Program-made: the position numbers and the translations under genes | From: Larix sibirica | Taxonomy: Eukaryota; Streptophyta; Pinopsida; Pinales; Pinaceae | DNA length: 22,426 nt | Assembly: GCA_004151065.3 (NCBI GenBank) | Contig: NWUY0304440012.1 | Location: 1-22,426, forward strand | Reading direction: 5' to 3' | Notes under the pieces: model-generated | Seen by the model: only the letters and a program-made list of their open reading frames with translations | Database searches by the model: none | Told to the model about the DNA's origin: nothing | Shown: positions 10,701-19,597 of the stretch, in pieces | How positions within the stretch are numbered: position 1 is the stretch's first letter | Layout of the letters: each line of letters begins with the position of its first letter

Positions 10701-13700
10701 TGATGACGTGCAGTTTTGCACTCTATGCTATAACACTATCTCTAGACACCACTGAGTTCTCTTGGTTATGTTTATTTTTTATGGTTTATACTGTTAAAAT
10801 TCAAATAAGATAAAAATATCACATGTATATCATATGGAGAATTTGCTAAAAGTGGCATGATTATAATTTCCTCCGTGTTGTAAAGACAGGGGCATGCAAG
10901 TGTACTAGCAACGGAGTAAATTAGGTCAGAGGTCAAGATTTCATTCTTATTCAAAAAAGGAAAAGCAAAACACTGAAACCTGTTGGAAGATTATTGGAAA
11001 TAAGTTCTAGTACATGTAACCCTTCATAAATGCAGTCTGCGATTTTGTAGGGCTGAAACTGCAACCATATAATTTTTTATATGCAAGTTCCTTTATCTCA
11101 TATGCGAGTCATTTGGGTTTATTTGCAACAAAGCTGAGGAATTGGGACAAAAATTGCGAAAGAAGATAATAAAGCAATCATTTGACTTCTACACTAGGCT
11201 GTGACACTAACACTAGAGAATACAACCATTTGATGCAATAAAATGTCCACAGATCAGTGTTTTTTTTGAACCAAAAGTAAGCCTCTTATCATTTTTGGAA
11301 AAACACAATTAGAAAAAATCCATGAGACAAAAAAATTCAGATTACTATTCATCATTTTAGGATTAAGGTTTAGGTTTTGACTTATAAGCTTTGAGGCTTT
11401 ATATCTATATGTTTAGAAGCTCAATTTTGCCTAAGCCTCTTATCATTTTTGGAAAAACACAATTAGAAAAAAACCATGAGACAAAAGAATTCAGATTACT
11501 ATTCATCATTTTAGGATTAAGGTTTAGGTTTTGACTTATAAGATTTGAGGCTTTATATCTATGTTTAGAAGCTCAATTTTGCCTTTAGGGTTATTATTTT
11601 TTTCAGGTCAAAAAATTACTATTTCTGGCCAGAAACTTGCCCTGTAGCAGCTGAAGCGTTTCAAAATGTCAGGAAACATTTTAGTAAACGTTTGGATATG
11701 GCTTGGAAACATTTCAGTTTTGTGGATACGGCCTAGAAATGTTTCAGTTCTGTCTTTAAGATGTATCTCCTCTGTTTCAGTTTCCCAAACAGGGAACGGT
11801 GTATATCTCCATCTTCCTAGATGTTTCCTAGTTATTCAAGCCTTGTTTCATGATTTTTATGTCAGTTTTGTACCTAGGAGTGGAAAAGGAAGACTTTTTG
11901 AAGTTGAAATCAGCTTCATATGTCTGTGTTATATGGGCTGATATTTGCAGCCAATGTCGACTCTTATTTTGTTGACTGAACCGGGGTTGGTAAGGTGTTC
12001 TACAGTTGATTTACAAATGCTAACAATTCTTCTAGAGGTACAATGATCAGATAGCATTTGAAGTAGGATTTTAAATTATTGTAGGATTCTGGTTCAATGA
12101 TCAGATAGCATTTGAAGTAGTCTATAAATCAGAAATGGGCGTCTTGGGGGAAAAATATAATTTATGGCCTTCTGCCTTCAATTTAGTTTTGTGGAAATTC
12201 TTTAATATCTCCACTTCGACATAAACTCTATTTCCATTCGAGTAGTAGCAGATATATCAAAATGCTGATTTCCTTTATCCTTTAGATGCAGGTTTTACTC
12301 ATACAGACTATTTTTTGCTAGTGCTGGTCTCTTGCTGGTCTTCCTTGAGGTGAAAGCGATCATATTTAAATGCTTCAATAACACTTATTGTTCTTTCTGT
12401 TGTACAGCTCCGTTGATATAAACCATAGTATCAATATTCAAGTACAAATACAGAAACAAATATGATTTGGTATGAAAAAAATACAAAAAGAAAAAAAATT
12501 AGTATGGTAAAAATCGGAAGTAGACATTTCATAAATACAGAAACATACATTTTTAAAATTTTACAAAATTCAAACATACACATGCCTATTAAAAAATATA
12601 CGGATATAACATGAAAACAGAGTTTAATATGCAAGTATGGGCTCATGGTCCCAATGTATGTATTTTTTAAATGTTGATTATGTAATGTGTATGACTTCAG
12701 TGTTAATTTAAAAGTTAAAACTTCATAAAAGATCACATGAAAGAATAGTCACAAATTTGTTGAAATGATTCCTTTTTTTGTGTCCATATTTTACTTTGTT
12801 CTTCTCTGCAAAATTATTTTTGTTTATATAATTTGAGTTTATATTTATTTATTTGAGTTTATGCTAAAGGTACAGTAATGTGGCCATTATCTTGTGATTG
12901 TGAAGTTACAAATAGTACGATACTGGAGTTATCATTGTAAGTGTTGCTATTATAGTTCCACTCTTATATTAATAATTAATTAATAGTTGAGTTGTTAAAA
13001 GTTAAACTATAACCTGAGCATCAGCTATTCTAGTTGAAAAGTTAAAAATTGTAAATATATTTGAGCATTTAGTCAACTTAACTGTATCCGTACTATGCCG
13101 AATATTTGCTGAATTTCAAATTCCGTGTGAATTTCTGTGTACAAACTCCCAATACGGCTGAATCTTGCTACTTTGATATAAACCTTTAGTTTTCTAATCC
13201 ATTCGATTGCATTTCATGCTCGTATACTTAGATTTTCACAGACCAATCATTTTGTGCCATATCATAACTGTTTTATGATATAATATAGTTTAATGTAAAG
13301 ATTTTCATTTGTGTTTTGATGTGAATTTATATCTGCCCAGAACTGAAAGTTAATTTGAAAGTTATGTTTATACACAAATTATACAATCTGTCCATGCAAA
13401 TCTTATCTCAAATATCAAAAGAGTGAAATATCCATTCACCTTTCCTTTAGCCTGCGAGGCTTGGTGGTCTGTTGACTCCTCAGTTATCAGGCTTTCAGGT
13501 GTTAATGCACGCTTTTTTCACATTACATATGCAATTGATGAGCATCTTATGTAGCAAGGATGCCATCATCGGGAACTATGATGCATCATTTTAGCTATAC
13601 TTCCCTGACTAATGTTATCAATTTATTTGAACAAATAGTAGTCTAGCTTTATATCCTTTCAGATTTCTAGCTTTTGCAAGCAAGAGTATGTTAATGTTTT

Positions 13701-16700
13701 CTGTTTTGACCTGCATTAGGCCAGTGTTACTGATAAATGTCTTGCAATTTGGTTATTACAAGTGCAGACTAGAAATGCGTTGTCAGGGACATATTCAGCA
13801 CCGCAAAGGTCTGCAAGCTCTGCAGCCTTATTGGTTGGAGATCCAGCTATTACTAGAGACAGGGCTGGCAATTTTGTACTCCCAAGAGCTGATGTTATGA
13901 AGCTGCGTGAACGGTTAAGGAATGAAGAAGTTGCTGCAGGTGTGTGGTTTTGTAGGCCAAAATCGGGGCTGACTTACCTCTATGAATCTTCAGAAGTTGG
14001 TTACAGAAGAAAAATGTGTGCTCATGCTCGCATTTTGGCTTTGGAAGAGGCCATTGATACTGAGTGGGTGTACATGTGGGATAAGTTTGGTGGGTATTTA
14101 CTTCTGCTACTTGGTTTAGCAGCAAAAGCAGAAAGAGTGCAGGTGATCTTGAGTCTCTATTTTCATTTTCCAAGTAACTATAATTTTTCTTTTGCTTTAT
14201 TCAGTGTGACGTAATGCTGGAAAGGTGTAACAATAAGTTGTCTTGATATTTCAATAGGATGAAGTTCGTCTACGGCTATTTCTCGACAGTATTGGTTTTT
14301 CGGATCTGAGTGCTAAGAAAATCAAGAAGTGGATGCCTGAAGATCACAGACAATTTGAAATAGTACAGGAAAGGTGAACATTTATATTATGTATGCATTC
14401 TCAAGGGATCATGAAGTCCATTTAATTTGAAAGTTATTTTAATCCTATTACTAAATCCTAATTAAATTTAGCTATATATTCAGTTACATTCGAGAAAAAG
14501 AGATGGAGGAAGAATTGCTAATGCAAAGGCGAGAAGAGGAAGGGAAAGGAAAAGAACGACGGAAAGCTTTACTGGAAAGAGAAGAAAGAAAATGGAAAGA
14601 GATGGAAGCTTCCATTATATCCTCTATTCCGAATGTAGGAAGCAAAGAGGCAGCTGCGATGGCAGCAGCTGTGCGGGCAGTTGGTGGTGATGCGCTTTTG
14701 GATGATGCAGGAGCACGAGAACAGGTTTCTAGCATTGCACGGCGTATTCTTGCAGCACAGATGGCTCGCCGAGCTGAACAGGTTTGTTTATATTCTCTAT
14801 GCTGGAGTAAATTCAGGATGGGTGCTGTGCTTTTTCTACATGGATAAACACTTATTTCAAGAGCATATAATGCTTGCTTCTGCCATTTTACTTGCTTTTA
14901 TATATGCAGATATGTTGGGAAGATAGATACTGAATTAACCATTTTAGTAAAAGTATAACAATTAATGTTTTAGTTGACTTGTGTTTAAATGATGTGTATA
15001 ATATGCTTATGCTTATTTGACATTAGGCAATATGCAAATGCCAAATATGAATGCATGAACCAGTAACTTGGCATTGCTGAAAGATCATGTAATAGAAATA
15101 ATGGTCATTTCCCACAAAATTTCATTGATCTACTAGACAAATGCCTTGGTTAATCTAGTTCGGCGCAGGCAACAGCTCCCATTTCTATTCATTAAACTGC
15201 AGCGCCCTCTTTCTAGTAGCTGATAAGTTTTTGACTTTGTTTTTATCTCTTTCTGAACATATTAATTATAAAATTAATTAATGTCAAGCACAGAAATAAT
15301 TTCTTAAACCCAAAACGAGAATTAATAGACAGGAATAACCTTATATGTCTAACTTGTCTTTAGCAATTAAGCATTCTAGTACTCTGTGCTTTAGCAGTTA
15401 TGTGCCATCATTTTTCAAACTATAGTCCCACATTTAACCATGATTCACAGCATTTCATGTTTGAGGAGTATTTTCTGCACTAACATTTTCTGATAATTGA
15501 TGTTGCTTATCTTGCTTTATATTTTCCATTACAAAATGGTTGACTTTTACACTCTTGTTATTCTTGACAGACAGGGGTTCATGGTGCTGTGTGCATACTT
15601 GATGATGAGCCTCGGACAGGAGGCAGGCGTTGTGGTTCAGTAGATCCAAATGTTTGTCGAAGCCAGAAAATCACTTTCTCTGCATCTGTCATGATTCAAC
15701 CTGAATCTGGACCAATTTGTCTTCTAGGAACTGAGTCACAGCGGAAAGTTTGTTGGGAAATTTTGGTTGCAGGTTCCGATCAAGGTATTGAAGCTGGTCA
15801 AGTTGGCTTAAGATTGGTAACAAAAGGGGGCAGACAAACTACTGTGGCCAAAGAATGGAATATTGGTGCTTCAAGCATTGCAGATGGAAGGTTTGGACTG
15901 ATTTTACCTGTTTTCATAGTTTTCTTATTACATGAAATTGAAAGTGTAATTCCTGCTGCCTACTGTAAATATTGTTTTTTATGTTTTTAAATGTCTTTTA
16001 AGGCACATATACTTTTTTGTTATTCGACGTATGATTCGAAGTTGAGACATTCTAAGTTATGACAAATGGGAAATACAGGTGGCACATTGTAACGGTTACC
16101 ATTGATGCTGAAGCAGGAGAAGCTGCTACTTATTTGGATGGGGGTTTTGATAACTATCAAAGTGGGTTGCCTTTGTGTGTCGATGGTGGACTTTTGCAGG
16201 AAGGAGCTGAAATTTGGGTGGGCATTAAACCTCCGTTGGACTTGGATGCTTTTGGGAGATCCGATAGTGAAGGAGCTGAATCAAAGATGCACATCATGGA
16301 CGTTTTTTTGTGGGGTAGGTGCCTGACAGAGGATGAGATTAACACTGTATATACTGCAACAAGTGCTGATGAATACAACATGGTAGATCTCCCCGAAGAT
16401 GATTGGCAGTGGGGTGAATCACCTAGGGTATGTATCTATGTACATACAAATTCTCTCTTTGCTTCATGAGAAATTTGTATTTCTCTTCATGTTCATTGCT
16501 ATGTTTTCTATTTGAAAGGCAGATATATCGAATCTTGCTTGGTTTTCTTTTGTGGTGTGTTTTCATTTGATTTTATGTTGTCATATTGCCTCTATGTTTT
16601 CTGGGAGAGTTTGTAAGTTATATGCTTCCGTATGGTTGGTTGGCAATATTAAATTTGCATGAGTTCTTTTTAGCATCTTGTAGGATAATTTATTTTAATA

Positions 16701-19544
16701 GTTTCTAAATTATTGGTCTGGTGTACTACAACAATCTGACTTCAACAAATCATGAGACGTTTATCTGATTCCTGAACTTATTCAATTATGTTGCTAATTG
16801 TCAAGGTTGAGGAATGGGAGAGTGAACCTGCAGATGTGGATTTTTATGAGCGAGATGATGTTGACTGGGATGAGCAGTTTTCAAGTGGCAGAAAAAGAAG
16901 GGCTGAAAAAGAGGGGTTAGCTTTAGATATGGATTACATAACAAGAAAGTTGAGGAAACCTAAGATGGAAACACAAGAGGAGATAAATCAACGCATGCGC
17001 TCTGTGGAGTTGGCTGTTAAAGAAGATCTTGTGGCTAGAGGGGAAGCCCACTTTACAGATCAGGAGTTTCCTCCGAATAATCAATCTTTGTTTATAGACC
17101 CAGAAAATCCTGCAGCAAAGTTACAGGCAAGGATGCCCTCTTGATATATGGCTTACGTTATTGTTTTGTTGAGCCATAAAACTGTGGTTAAATTTTATTG
17201 CATTGGTGTTACTGGTCCATAATACATATTGTTACAGATGCATAGATGTAAGAGATTTCTGCATATGATACATGCATTAGTTAAACAAATTCTGATTTTA
17301 TTTGCAGGTTGTAAGTGAGTGGATGCGATCATATGAACTGGTAAAAGAAAATTGTGGGGATTTGTATCCATGTCTTTTTGCAGGAGCAGCTAATCCTTCT
17401 GATGTCTGTCAGGTTGGTTCCTCTTTTAATATTTGTAAGTGTGATGAATGGTTGATCATCAAATGTCTTAAGTTCTTAACAATTGTTCAACTTCTGGTTA
17501 TTTCTCTTGCAGGGTCGACTAGGTGATTGTTGGTTCTTGAGTGCTGTGGCAGTTTTAACAGAGGCATCACGCATATCTGAAGTTATTATCACTCCTCAAT
17601 ACAATGACGAAGGAGTATATACAGTCCGATTCTGCATTCAGGTAAGTTTGGTAACATCTTGTATGAGGTGATTCAAACTGTGTAAATTATCAAATACATC
17701 TTAACAAATCAAAATGTATGCTGTTTGATTGAGCCAAGCTAAAATTCTAATTTATTATTGTTTCCAGGGAGAATGGGTTCCAGTGGTCGTCGATGACTGG
17801 ATTCCTTGTGAATCTCGTGGGAGGCCAGCATTTGCCACTAGTAAGAAGGGTAATGAGTTGTGGGTCTCAATTTTGGAAAAAGCTTATGCAAAACTACATG
17901 GTTCTTATGAAGCACTGGAAGGCGGGCTTGTTCAAGATGCTCTTGTAGACCTCACTGGGGGTGCCGGTGAAGAAATAGATATGAGAAGTGTTCAAGCACA
18001 CTTTGATCTTGCCAGTGGAAGGCTGTGGTCTCAGTTGTTACGTTTCAAGCAAGAAGGGTTTCTTCTTGGAGCAGGGAGCCCATCAGGATCTGATGTTCAT
18101 GTGTCTTCTAGTGGCATTGTTCAAGGACATGCCTACTCGTTATTACAGGTATTTGTATCTTTCTAGTTTGGCATATTGTTTGAGTGCAATGTGACATGCT
18201 TGCAAACATTATACTTGGGATTATTGTACTCTTATGGTAGAAATAAAATATGCAAGATGACAGCTTTTTGTAGATCTCTACAAATGCTCATGACAACCAT
18301 TGTTTTTCAGGTACGTGAGGTAGATGGTCATAAGCTTGTGCAGATACGAAATCCTTGGGCGAATGAAGTCGAGTGGAATGGTCCATGGTCAGATTCTTCA
18401 CCTGAATGGACAGATAGGGTAAAGCACAAATTGAAATACACTCCTCAGGTATTGTTGTCTTCCCAACATGATTTAGAAGTGAGCTAATATAAATATTTTG
18501 TAGTTTAGTTTGCAGGACTTTCTTGTGTATGTTGTTATCGTTTTCAAGTTGAACCTTTCTTTAGTGCACATTCTCTTAAGGCTTTAAAATGGATTTTATT
18601 TTCCTCTTCTGTTATATTTTATTTTGAAGTCTCGTGAAATCATTCTGGTACTCTTGACTTTGTCTTTGGTGCTGTCAACATGCACAATCGCACAAAAGTT
18701 AATGTTTAGAGCAGTTTTCTTATTATATATGCTTGCAACATTTTTCAATGCATATTATAATATTTGTTAATGTGTGTTACATTGGTTTTATTTGCTTGTT
18801 ATTTTCAGTATTAAGAACCCTCCTTTATTTTTTACGATTATTAGCAATAAAATTGAAAATTCCATTTGCACTGGAATTTGAGATTGTGATATTGTTTTCT
18901 GTGACAGGCAAAAGATGGGATTTTCTGGATGTCATGGGAAGATTTCCAAATAAATTTCAGATCCATATATGTTTGTCGGGTTTATCCTGATGAAATGCGG
19001 CATTCTGTACATGGACAATGGCGTGGATGCAGTGCTGGGGGATGCCAGGATTATGATACATGGCATCAAAATCCACAGTTCCGTTTAAAGGCAGTGGGTC
19101 CTGATGCACGTATTCCAATACATGTATTTGTTACTCTAACTCAGGTGACAAACGAACCTTTTGTCCATTGTCTCACTGATTTCTTTCCTGGCATATACAT
19201 TATCTTTATGTAATTTATTTTTGTTGTTTGTGCAGGGTGTGAACTTCTCGTCCAGAAAAAGAGCTGGTTTTGGGAATTATCAATCTAGTCATGACACATC
19301 AATGTTTTATATTGGAATGCGTATACTAAAGACATGTGGAACACGGGCAGGATATAATATATTTCTTCATGAGACAGTAGGTGGAACAGATTATGTAAAC
19401 TCACGTGAAATAGCCTGGGAAATGGTCTTGGATCCAGAGCCAAAGGGGTACACGATAGTGCCAACAACTATCCATCCTGGGGAGGAAGCTCCCTTTGTAC
19501 TCTCTGTTTTCACTAAAGCAGCTATTGTTTTGGAGCCTTTATGA
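4638..19544 (+). CDS. DEK1: DEK1 phytocalpain, 3' half (16 exons, 5' end outside window)
   Basis: DEK1 is a plasma-membrane calpain (Cys protease) of land plants, needed for epidermis and aleurone identity, 3D growth in mosses and mechanically activated calcium signalling (family knowledge). Exons: 4638-4708, 4913-5004, 5194-5356, 5557-5628, 13768-14142, 14258-14373, 14484-14781, 15571-15890, 16079-16427, 16806-17126, 17308-17412, 17513-17641, 17768-18148, 18311-18448, 18908-19144, 19236-19544. They sum to 3,476 nt and join in one frame to the TGA at 19542-19544. Local residue numbers count the split Asp codon at 4638 as 1. Order: three membrane helices (~4-31, 58-78, 84-102), linker (110-396), LG3 domain (~397-619), acidic/basic linker (620-760), calpain core (~727-977) and C2-like domain (~978-1158). 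Triad: Cys767 in GDCWF, His925 in QGHAY, Asn945 in RNPWA. There are 391 residues after the Cys, close to the Arabidopsis protein, so the C-terminus is complete. No frameshift or internal stop. About 1,000 N-terminal residues are upstream of the window. Confidence 0.96.
4913..5004 (+). CDS. DEK1: DEK1 exon b: conserved loop after helix
   Basis: Starts after GATTACAG and ends AG|GTTGGT, splitting a Ser codon with the next exon. Encodes the strongly conserved VLLSPPVVVYSPRVLPVYVY segment, then DAHADSAKNV. This is the end of one helix and the polar loop that follows. Confidence 0.95.
5194..5356 (+). CDS. DEK1: DEK1 exon c: last two membrane helices
   Basis: Starts after CTTTTCAG and ends AAG|GTGATC. 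Encodes IELFGIALATMGWGVVAS, the IYPPFAGAAVSA turn and a VVAFGFAVSRPCL helix, the last membrane spans before the cytosolic part. The local sequence differs from angiosperm DEK1 in the first few residues (SSLIEL) but keeps the GWGVVAS and YPPFAGAAVSA motifs. Confidence 0.96.
5557..5628 (+). CDS. DEK1: DEK1 exon d: juxtamembrane
   Basis: 24 codons in phase 0 between CCTTACAG and GTAAAT. Encodes MMEDAVHFLTKETVVQAIAR and ends STK, an amphipathic juxtamembrane stretch. The next residues of the protein (TRNALSG) come only after the 8.1-kb intron, and family proteins are continuous here, so no exon is missing between. Confidence 0.94.
6607..6796. repeat. 95-bp tandem duplication
   Basis: Two adjacent units, 6607-6701 and 6702-6796, differ at only a few bases. 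Both contain GTTTCAACATCGTTCTTTGA and GGTTGGATGTTTCCAGTGG. The near-identity indicates a recent event. Confidence 0.95.
8771..8817. repeat. GGGTAC-rich palindromic cluster
   Basis: Repeated GGGTAC/GTACCC words in an otherwise AT-rich region, ending in the perfect 12-bp palindrome ATGGGTACCCAT (8805-8816). GC content is locally raised. It may be the subterminal part of a degraded transposon, but I see no matching partner. Confidence 0.6.
8960..9300 (+). pseudogene. Ty1/copia integrase relic
   Basis: The frame at 9018-9083 reads TYDAWIGKKPKVNHQKVFG and then stops. This resembles the copia integrase C-terminal motif (T-P-Y-E-x-W-x-G-K-K-P-x-V-x-H-L-x-V-F-G). Downstream, another frame near 9140 gives KRKAHTLVDP, reminiscent of the copia segment that follows. 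Several stops and frame changes make it a dead fragment. No LTRs, reverse transcriptase or RNase H could be found nearby. Confidence 0.55.
10122..10845. repeat. ~362-bp tandem duplication
   Basis: Units ~10122-10485 and ~10486-10845 (offset 364 falling to 360 through small deletions) are nearly identical. They share TTGACTGAGGTGTATTTGGG at the start and CATATGGAGAATTTG at the end. No open frame runs through either unit. Confidence 0.95.
11279..11583. repeat. ~154-bp tandem duplication
   Basis: Units 11279-11432 and 11433-11583 are nearly identical. Each begins AAGCCTCTTATCATTTTTGG and ends TCAATTTTGCCT, with a few substitutions and a 2-3-bp indel. Confidence 0.95.
11694..11750. repeat. 29-bp imperfect tandem repeat
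   Basis: GGATATGGCTTGGAAACATT followed by TCAG at 11694 recurs as GGATACGGCCTAGAAATGTT followed by TCAG at 11723. The two units are diverged but aligned without gaps. Confidence 0.7.
12041..12120. repeat. 26-bp direct repeat, 54-bp period
   Basis: CAATGATCAGATAGCATTTG plus GAAGTAG-type continuation at 12041 is repeated exactly at 12095. The second unit is partial. It looks like a short tandem duplication. Confidence 0.9.
12425..13174 (-). mobile_element. non-autonomous TIR transposon, copy 2
   Basis: Same family as the element at 991..1666 but inverted. It is bounded by the direct repeat GATATAAACC (12415-12424 and 13175-13184; the match extends to 12 bp with two T bases), a target-site duplication distinct from that of copy 1. 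The end at 12425 (ATAGTATCAATATTCAA) pairs with the other end read on the minus strand (AAAGTAGCAAGATTCA), and with the left end of copy 1. No coding capacity. At 750 bp it is the fuller copy. Confidence 0.75.
13768..14142 (+). CDS. DEK1: DEK1 exon e: cytosolic linker
   Basis: 125 codons in phase 0, starting after CAAGTGCAG and ending CAG|GTGATC. Contains NALSGTYSAPQRSASSAALL, GNFVLPR, MCAHAR, LALEEAIDTEWVYMWDKFGG and a short hydrophobic YLLLLLGL run. The stretch VWFCRPKSGLTYLYESSEVG, about residues 191-210, is the least conserved part compared with angiosperm DEK1 as I know it. Confidence 0.97.
14258..14373 (+). CDS. DEK1: DEK1 exon f: cytosolic linker
   Basis: Starts after TCAATAG and ends AG|GTGAAC with a split Ser codon. 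Encodes DEVRLRLFLDSIGFSDLSAK followed by a Lys-rich segment and QFEIVQE, matching the conserved linker of DEK1. Confidence 0.96.
14484..14781 (+). CDS. DEK1: DEK1 exon g: charged helix linker
   Basis: Starts after ATATTCAG and ends CAG|GTTTGT. Encodes a long Glu/Lys/Arg-rich helix (REKEMEEELLMQRREEEGKG and on to KWKEMEA), then SIPNVGSKEAAAMAAAVRAV and an Arg-rich end. The charge pattern suggests a single alpha helix or coiled coil between the membrane part and LG3. That structural reading is inference. Confidence 0.96.
14782..15570 (+). other. 789-bp DEK1 intron
   Basis: Canonical CAG|GTTTGT donor and TTCTTGACAG acceptor. AT-rich, with no further structure that I can see. It is the third-longest DEK1 intron touched by the window. 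Confidence 0.93.
15571..15890 (+). CDS. DEK1: DEK1 exon h: LG3 domain, first part
   Basis: Starts after TTCTTGACAG and ends AG|GTTTGG with a split Arg codon. Encodes AVCILDDEP, SQKITFSASVMIQ, SGPICLLGTESQRKVCWEIL, AGSDQGIEAGQVGLRLVTKG and EWNIGASSIADG. This is the first part of the laminin-G-like (concanavalin-like) fold, which is thought to regulate the calpain core. Confidence 0.96.
16079..16427 (+). CDS. DEK1: DEK1 exon i: LG3 domain, second part
   Basis: Starts after AAATACAG (G completes the Arg codon) and ends AGG|GTATGT. Encodes WHIVTVTIDAEAGEA, the YLDGGFDNYQSGLPL segment, DAFGRSDSEGAESKMHIMDV and FLWGRCL, ending in an acidic DLPEDDWQW stretch. It closes the LG3 fold. Confidence 0.96.
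16806..17126 (+). CDS. DEK1: DEK1 exon j: acidic/basic linker before calpain core
   Basis: Acceptor is a rather weak AATTGTCAAG. Encodes EPADVDFYERDDVDWDEQF, a GRKRRAEK basic cluster, METQEEINQRMRSVELAVKE and FTDQEFPPNNQSLFIDPENP, ending AAKLQ. The reading frame requires a splice right after CAG at 17126, where the intron begins GC, not GT. Continuing past that point gives a stop within a few codons. Confidence 0.95.
17127..17307 (+). other. GC-AG intron in DEK1
   Basis: The donor reads ACAG|GCAAGG and the acceptor TTTGCAG|GTT. The protein is continuous across it (AAKLQ to VVSEWM) exactly as in other DEK1 proteins. No GT nearby keeps both frame and sequence. The bases around GC fit the strong consensus typical of functional GC donors (CAG|GCAAG). 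Confidence 0.93.
17308..17412 (+). CDS. DEK1: DEK1 exon k: start of calpain core
   Basis: 35 codons between TATTTGCAG and GTTGGT. Encodes VVSEWMR, KENCGDLYPCLF and NPSDVCQ, the N-terminal edge of the CysPc domain. Confidence 0.96.
17513..17641 (+). CDS. DEK1: DEK1 exon l: catalytic cysteine
   Basis: Starts after CTCTTGCAG and ends CAG|GTAAGT. Encodes GRLGDCWFLSAVAVLTEASR. The nucleophile Cys is codon TGT at 17528-17530, in the invariant calpain motif GDCWFL. The rest (ISEVIITPQY, VYTVRFCIQ) fits the family without gaps. Confidence 0.97.
17768..18148 (+). CDS. DEK1: DEK1 exon m: catalytic histidine
   Basis: 127 codons, from TTTCCAG to CAG|GTATTT. Encodes GEWVPVVVDDWIPCES, LWVSILEKAYAKLHGSYEAL, GGLVQDALVDLTGGAGEEID and GFLLGAGSPSGSDVHVSSSG, ending GIVQGHAYSLLQ. 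The catalytic His is CAT at 18128-18130. Confidence 0.97.
18311..18448 (+). CDS. DEK1: DEK1 exon n: catalytic asparagine
   Basis: 46 codons, from TTTTTCAG to CAG|GTATTG. Encodes VREVDGHKLVQIRNPWANEV and EWNGPWSDSSPEWT. The triad Asn is AAT at 18350-18352. With Cys and His present, the protease is predicted to be active. Confidence 0.97.
18908..19144 (+). CDS. DEK1: DEK1 exon o: end of core and C2-like domain
   Basis: 79 codons from CTGTGACAG to CAG|GTGACA. Encodes KDGIFWMSWEDFQINFRSIY, VCRVYPDEMR, GGCQDYDTWHQNPQFRL and IPIHVFVTLTQ. It ends the core and starts the C2-like (calpain domain III) beta sandwich. Confidence 0.96.
19236..19544 (+). CDS. DEK1: DEK1 exon p: C-terminus and stop
   Basis: Starts after TTGTGCAG. 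Encodes GFGNYQSSHDTSMFYIGMRI, YNIFLHETVGGTDYVNSREI and TIVPTTIHPGEEAPFVLSVF, ending VLEPL then TGA (19542-19544). The end corresponds to the family C-terminus (VLEAL in Arabidopsis), so the protein is not truncated or extended. Confidence 0.97.
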   Translation, partial: GVNFSSRKRAGFGNYQSSHDTSMFYIGMRILKTCGTRAGYNIFLHETVGGTDYVNSREIAWEMVLDPEPKGYTIVPTTIHPGEEAPFVLSVFTKAAIVLEPL

Positions 19545-19597
19545 TCTTTGGTGAGGATCTTGGGTCTATCACCAGCTAAAATATTCTCCACTTCATA

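Larger units (their letters stand above)
5629..13767 (+). other. 8,139-bp DEK1 intron
   Basis: Donor AAG|GTAAAT and acceptor AAGTGCAG|ACT, phase 0. It contains at least four independent tandem duplications (6607, 10122, 11279, 12041), a copia relic (about 9018) and a transposon (12425). Stretches 5630..6606, 6797..8770, 9300..10121, 10846..11278, 11760..12040 and 13185..13767 show no gene, RNA or clear repeat to me. Confidence 0.93.

Noticed and set aside
12431-12736. 101-codon hydrophobic frame on the minus strand
   Set aside because: It falls inside the non-autonomous transposon. Its Phe/Ile/Val-rich look is what AT-rich DNA gives by chance, and copy 1 of the element does not keep the frame.
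13895-14735. Minus-strand frames of 83-92 codons
   Set aside because: They are the antisense of conserved DEK1 exons e and g. The plus-strand reading explains the sequence fully.
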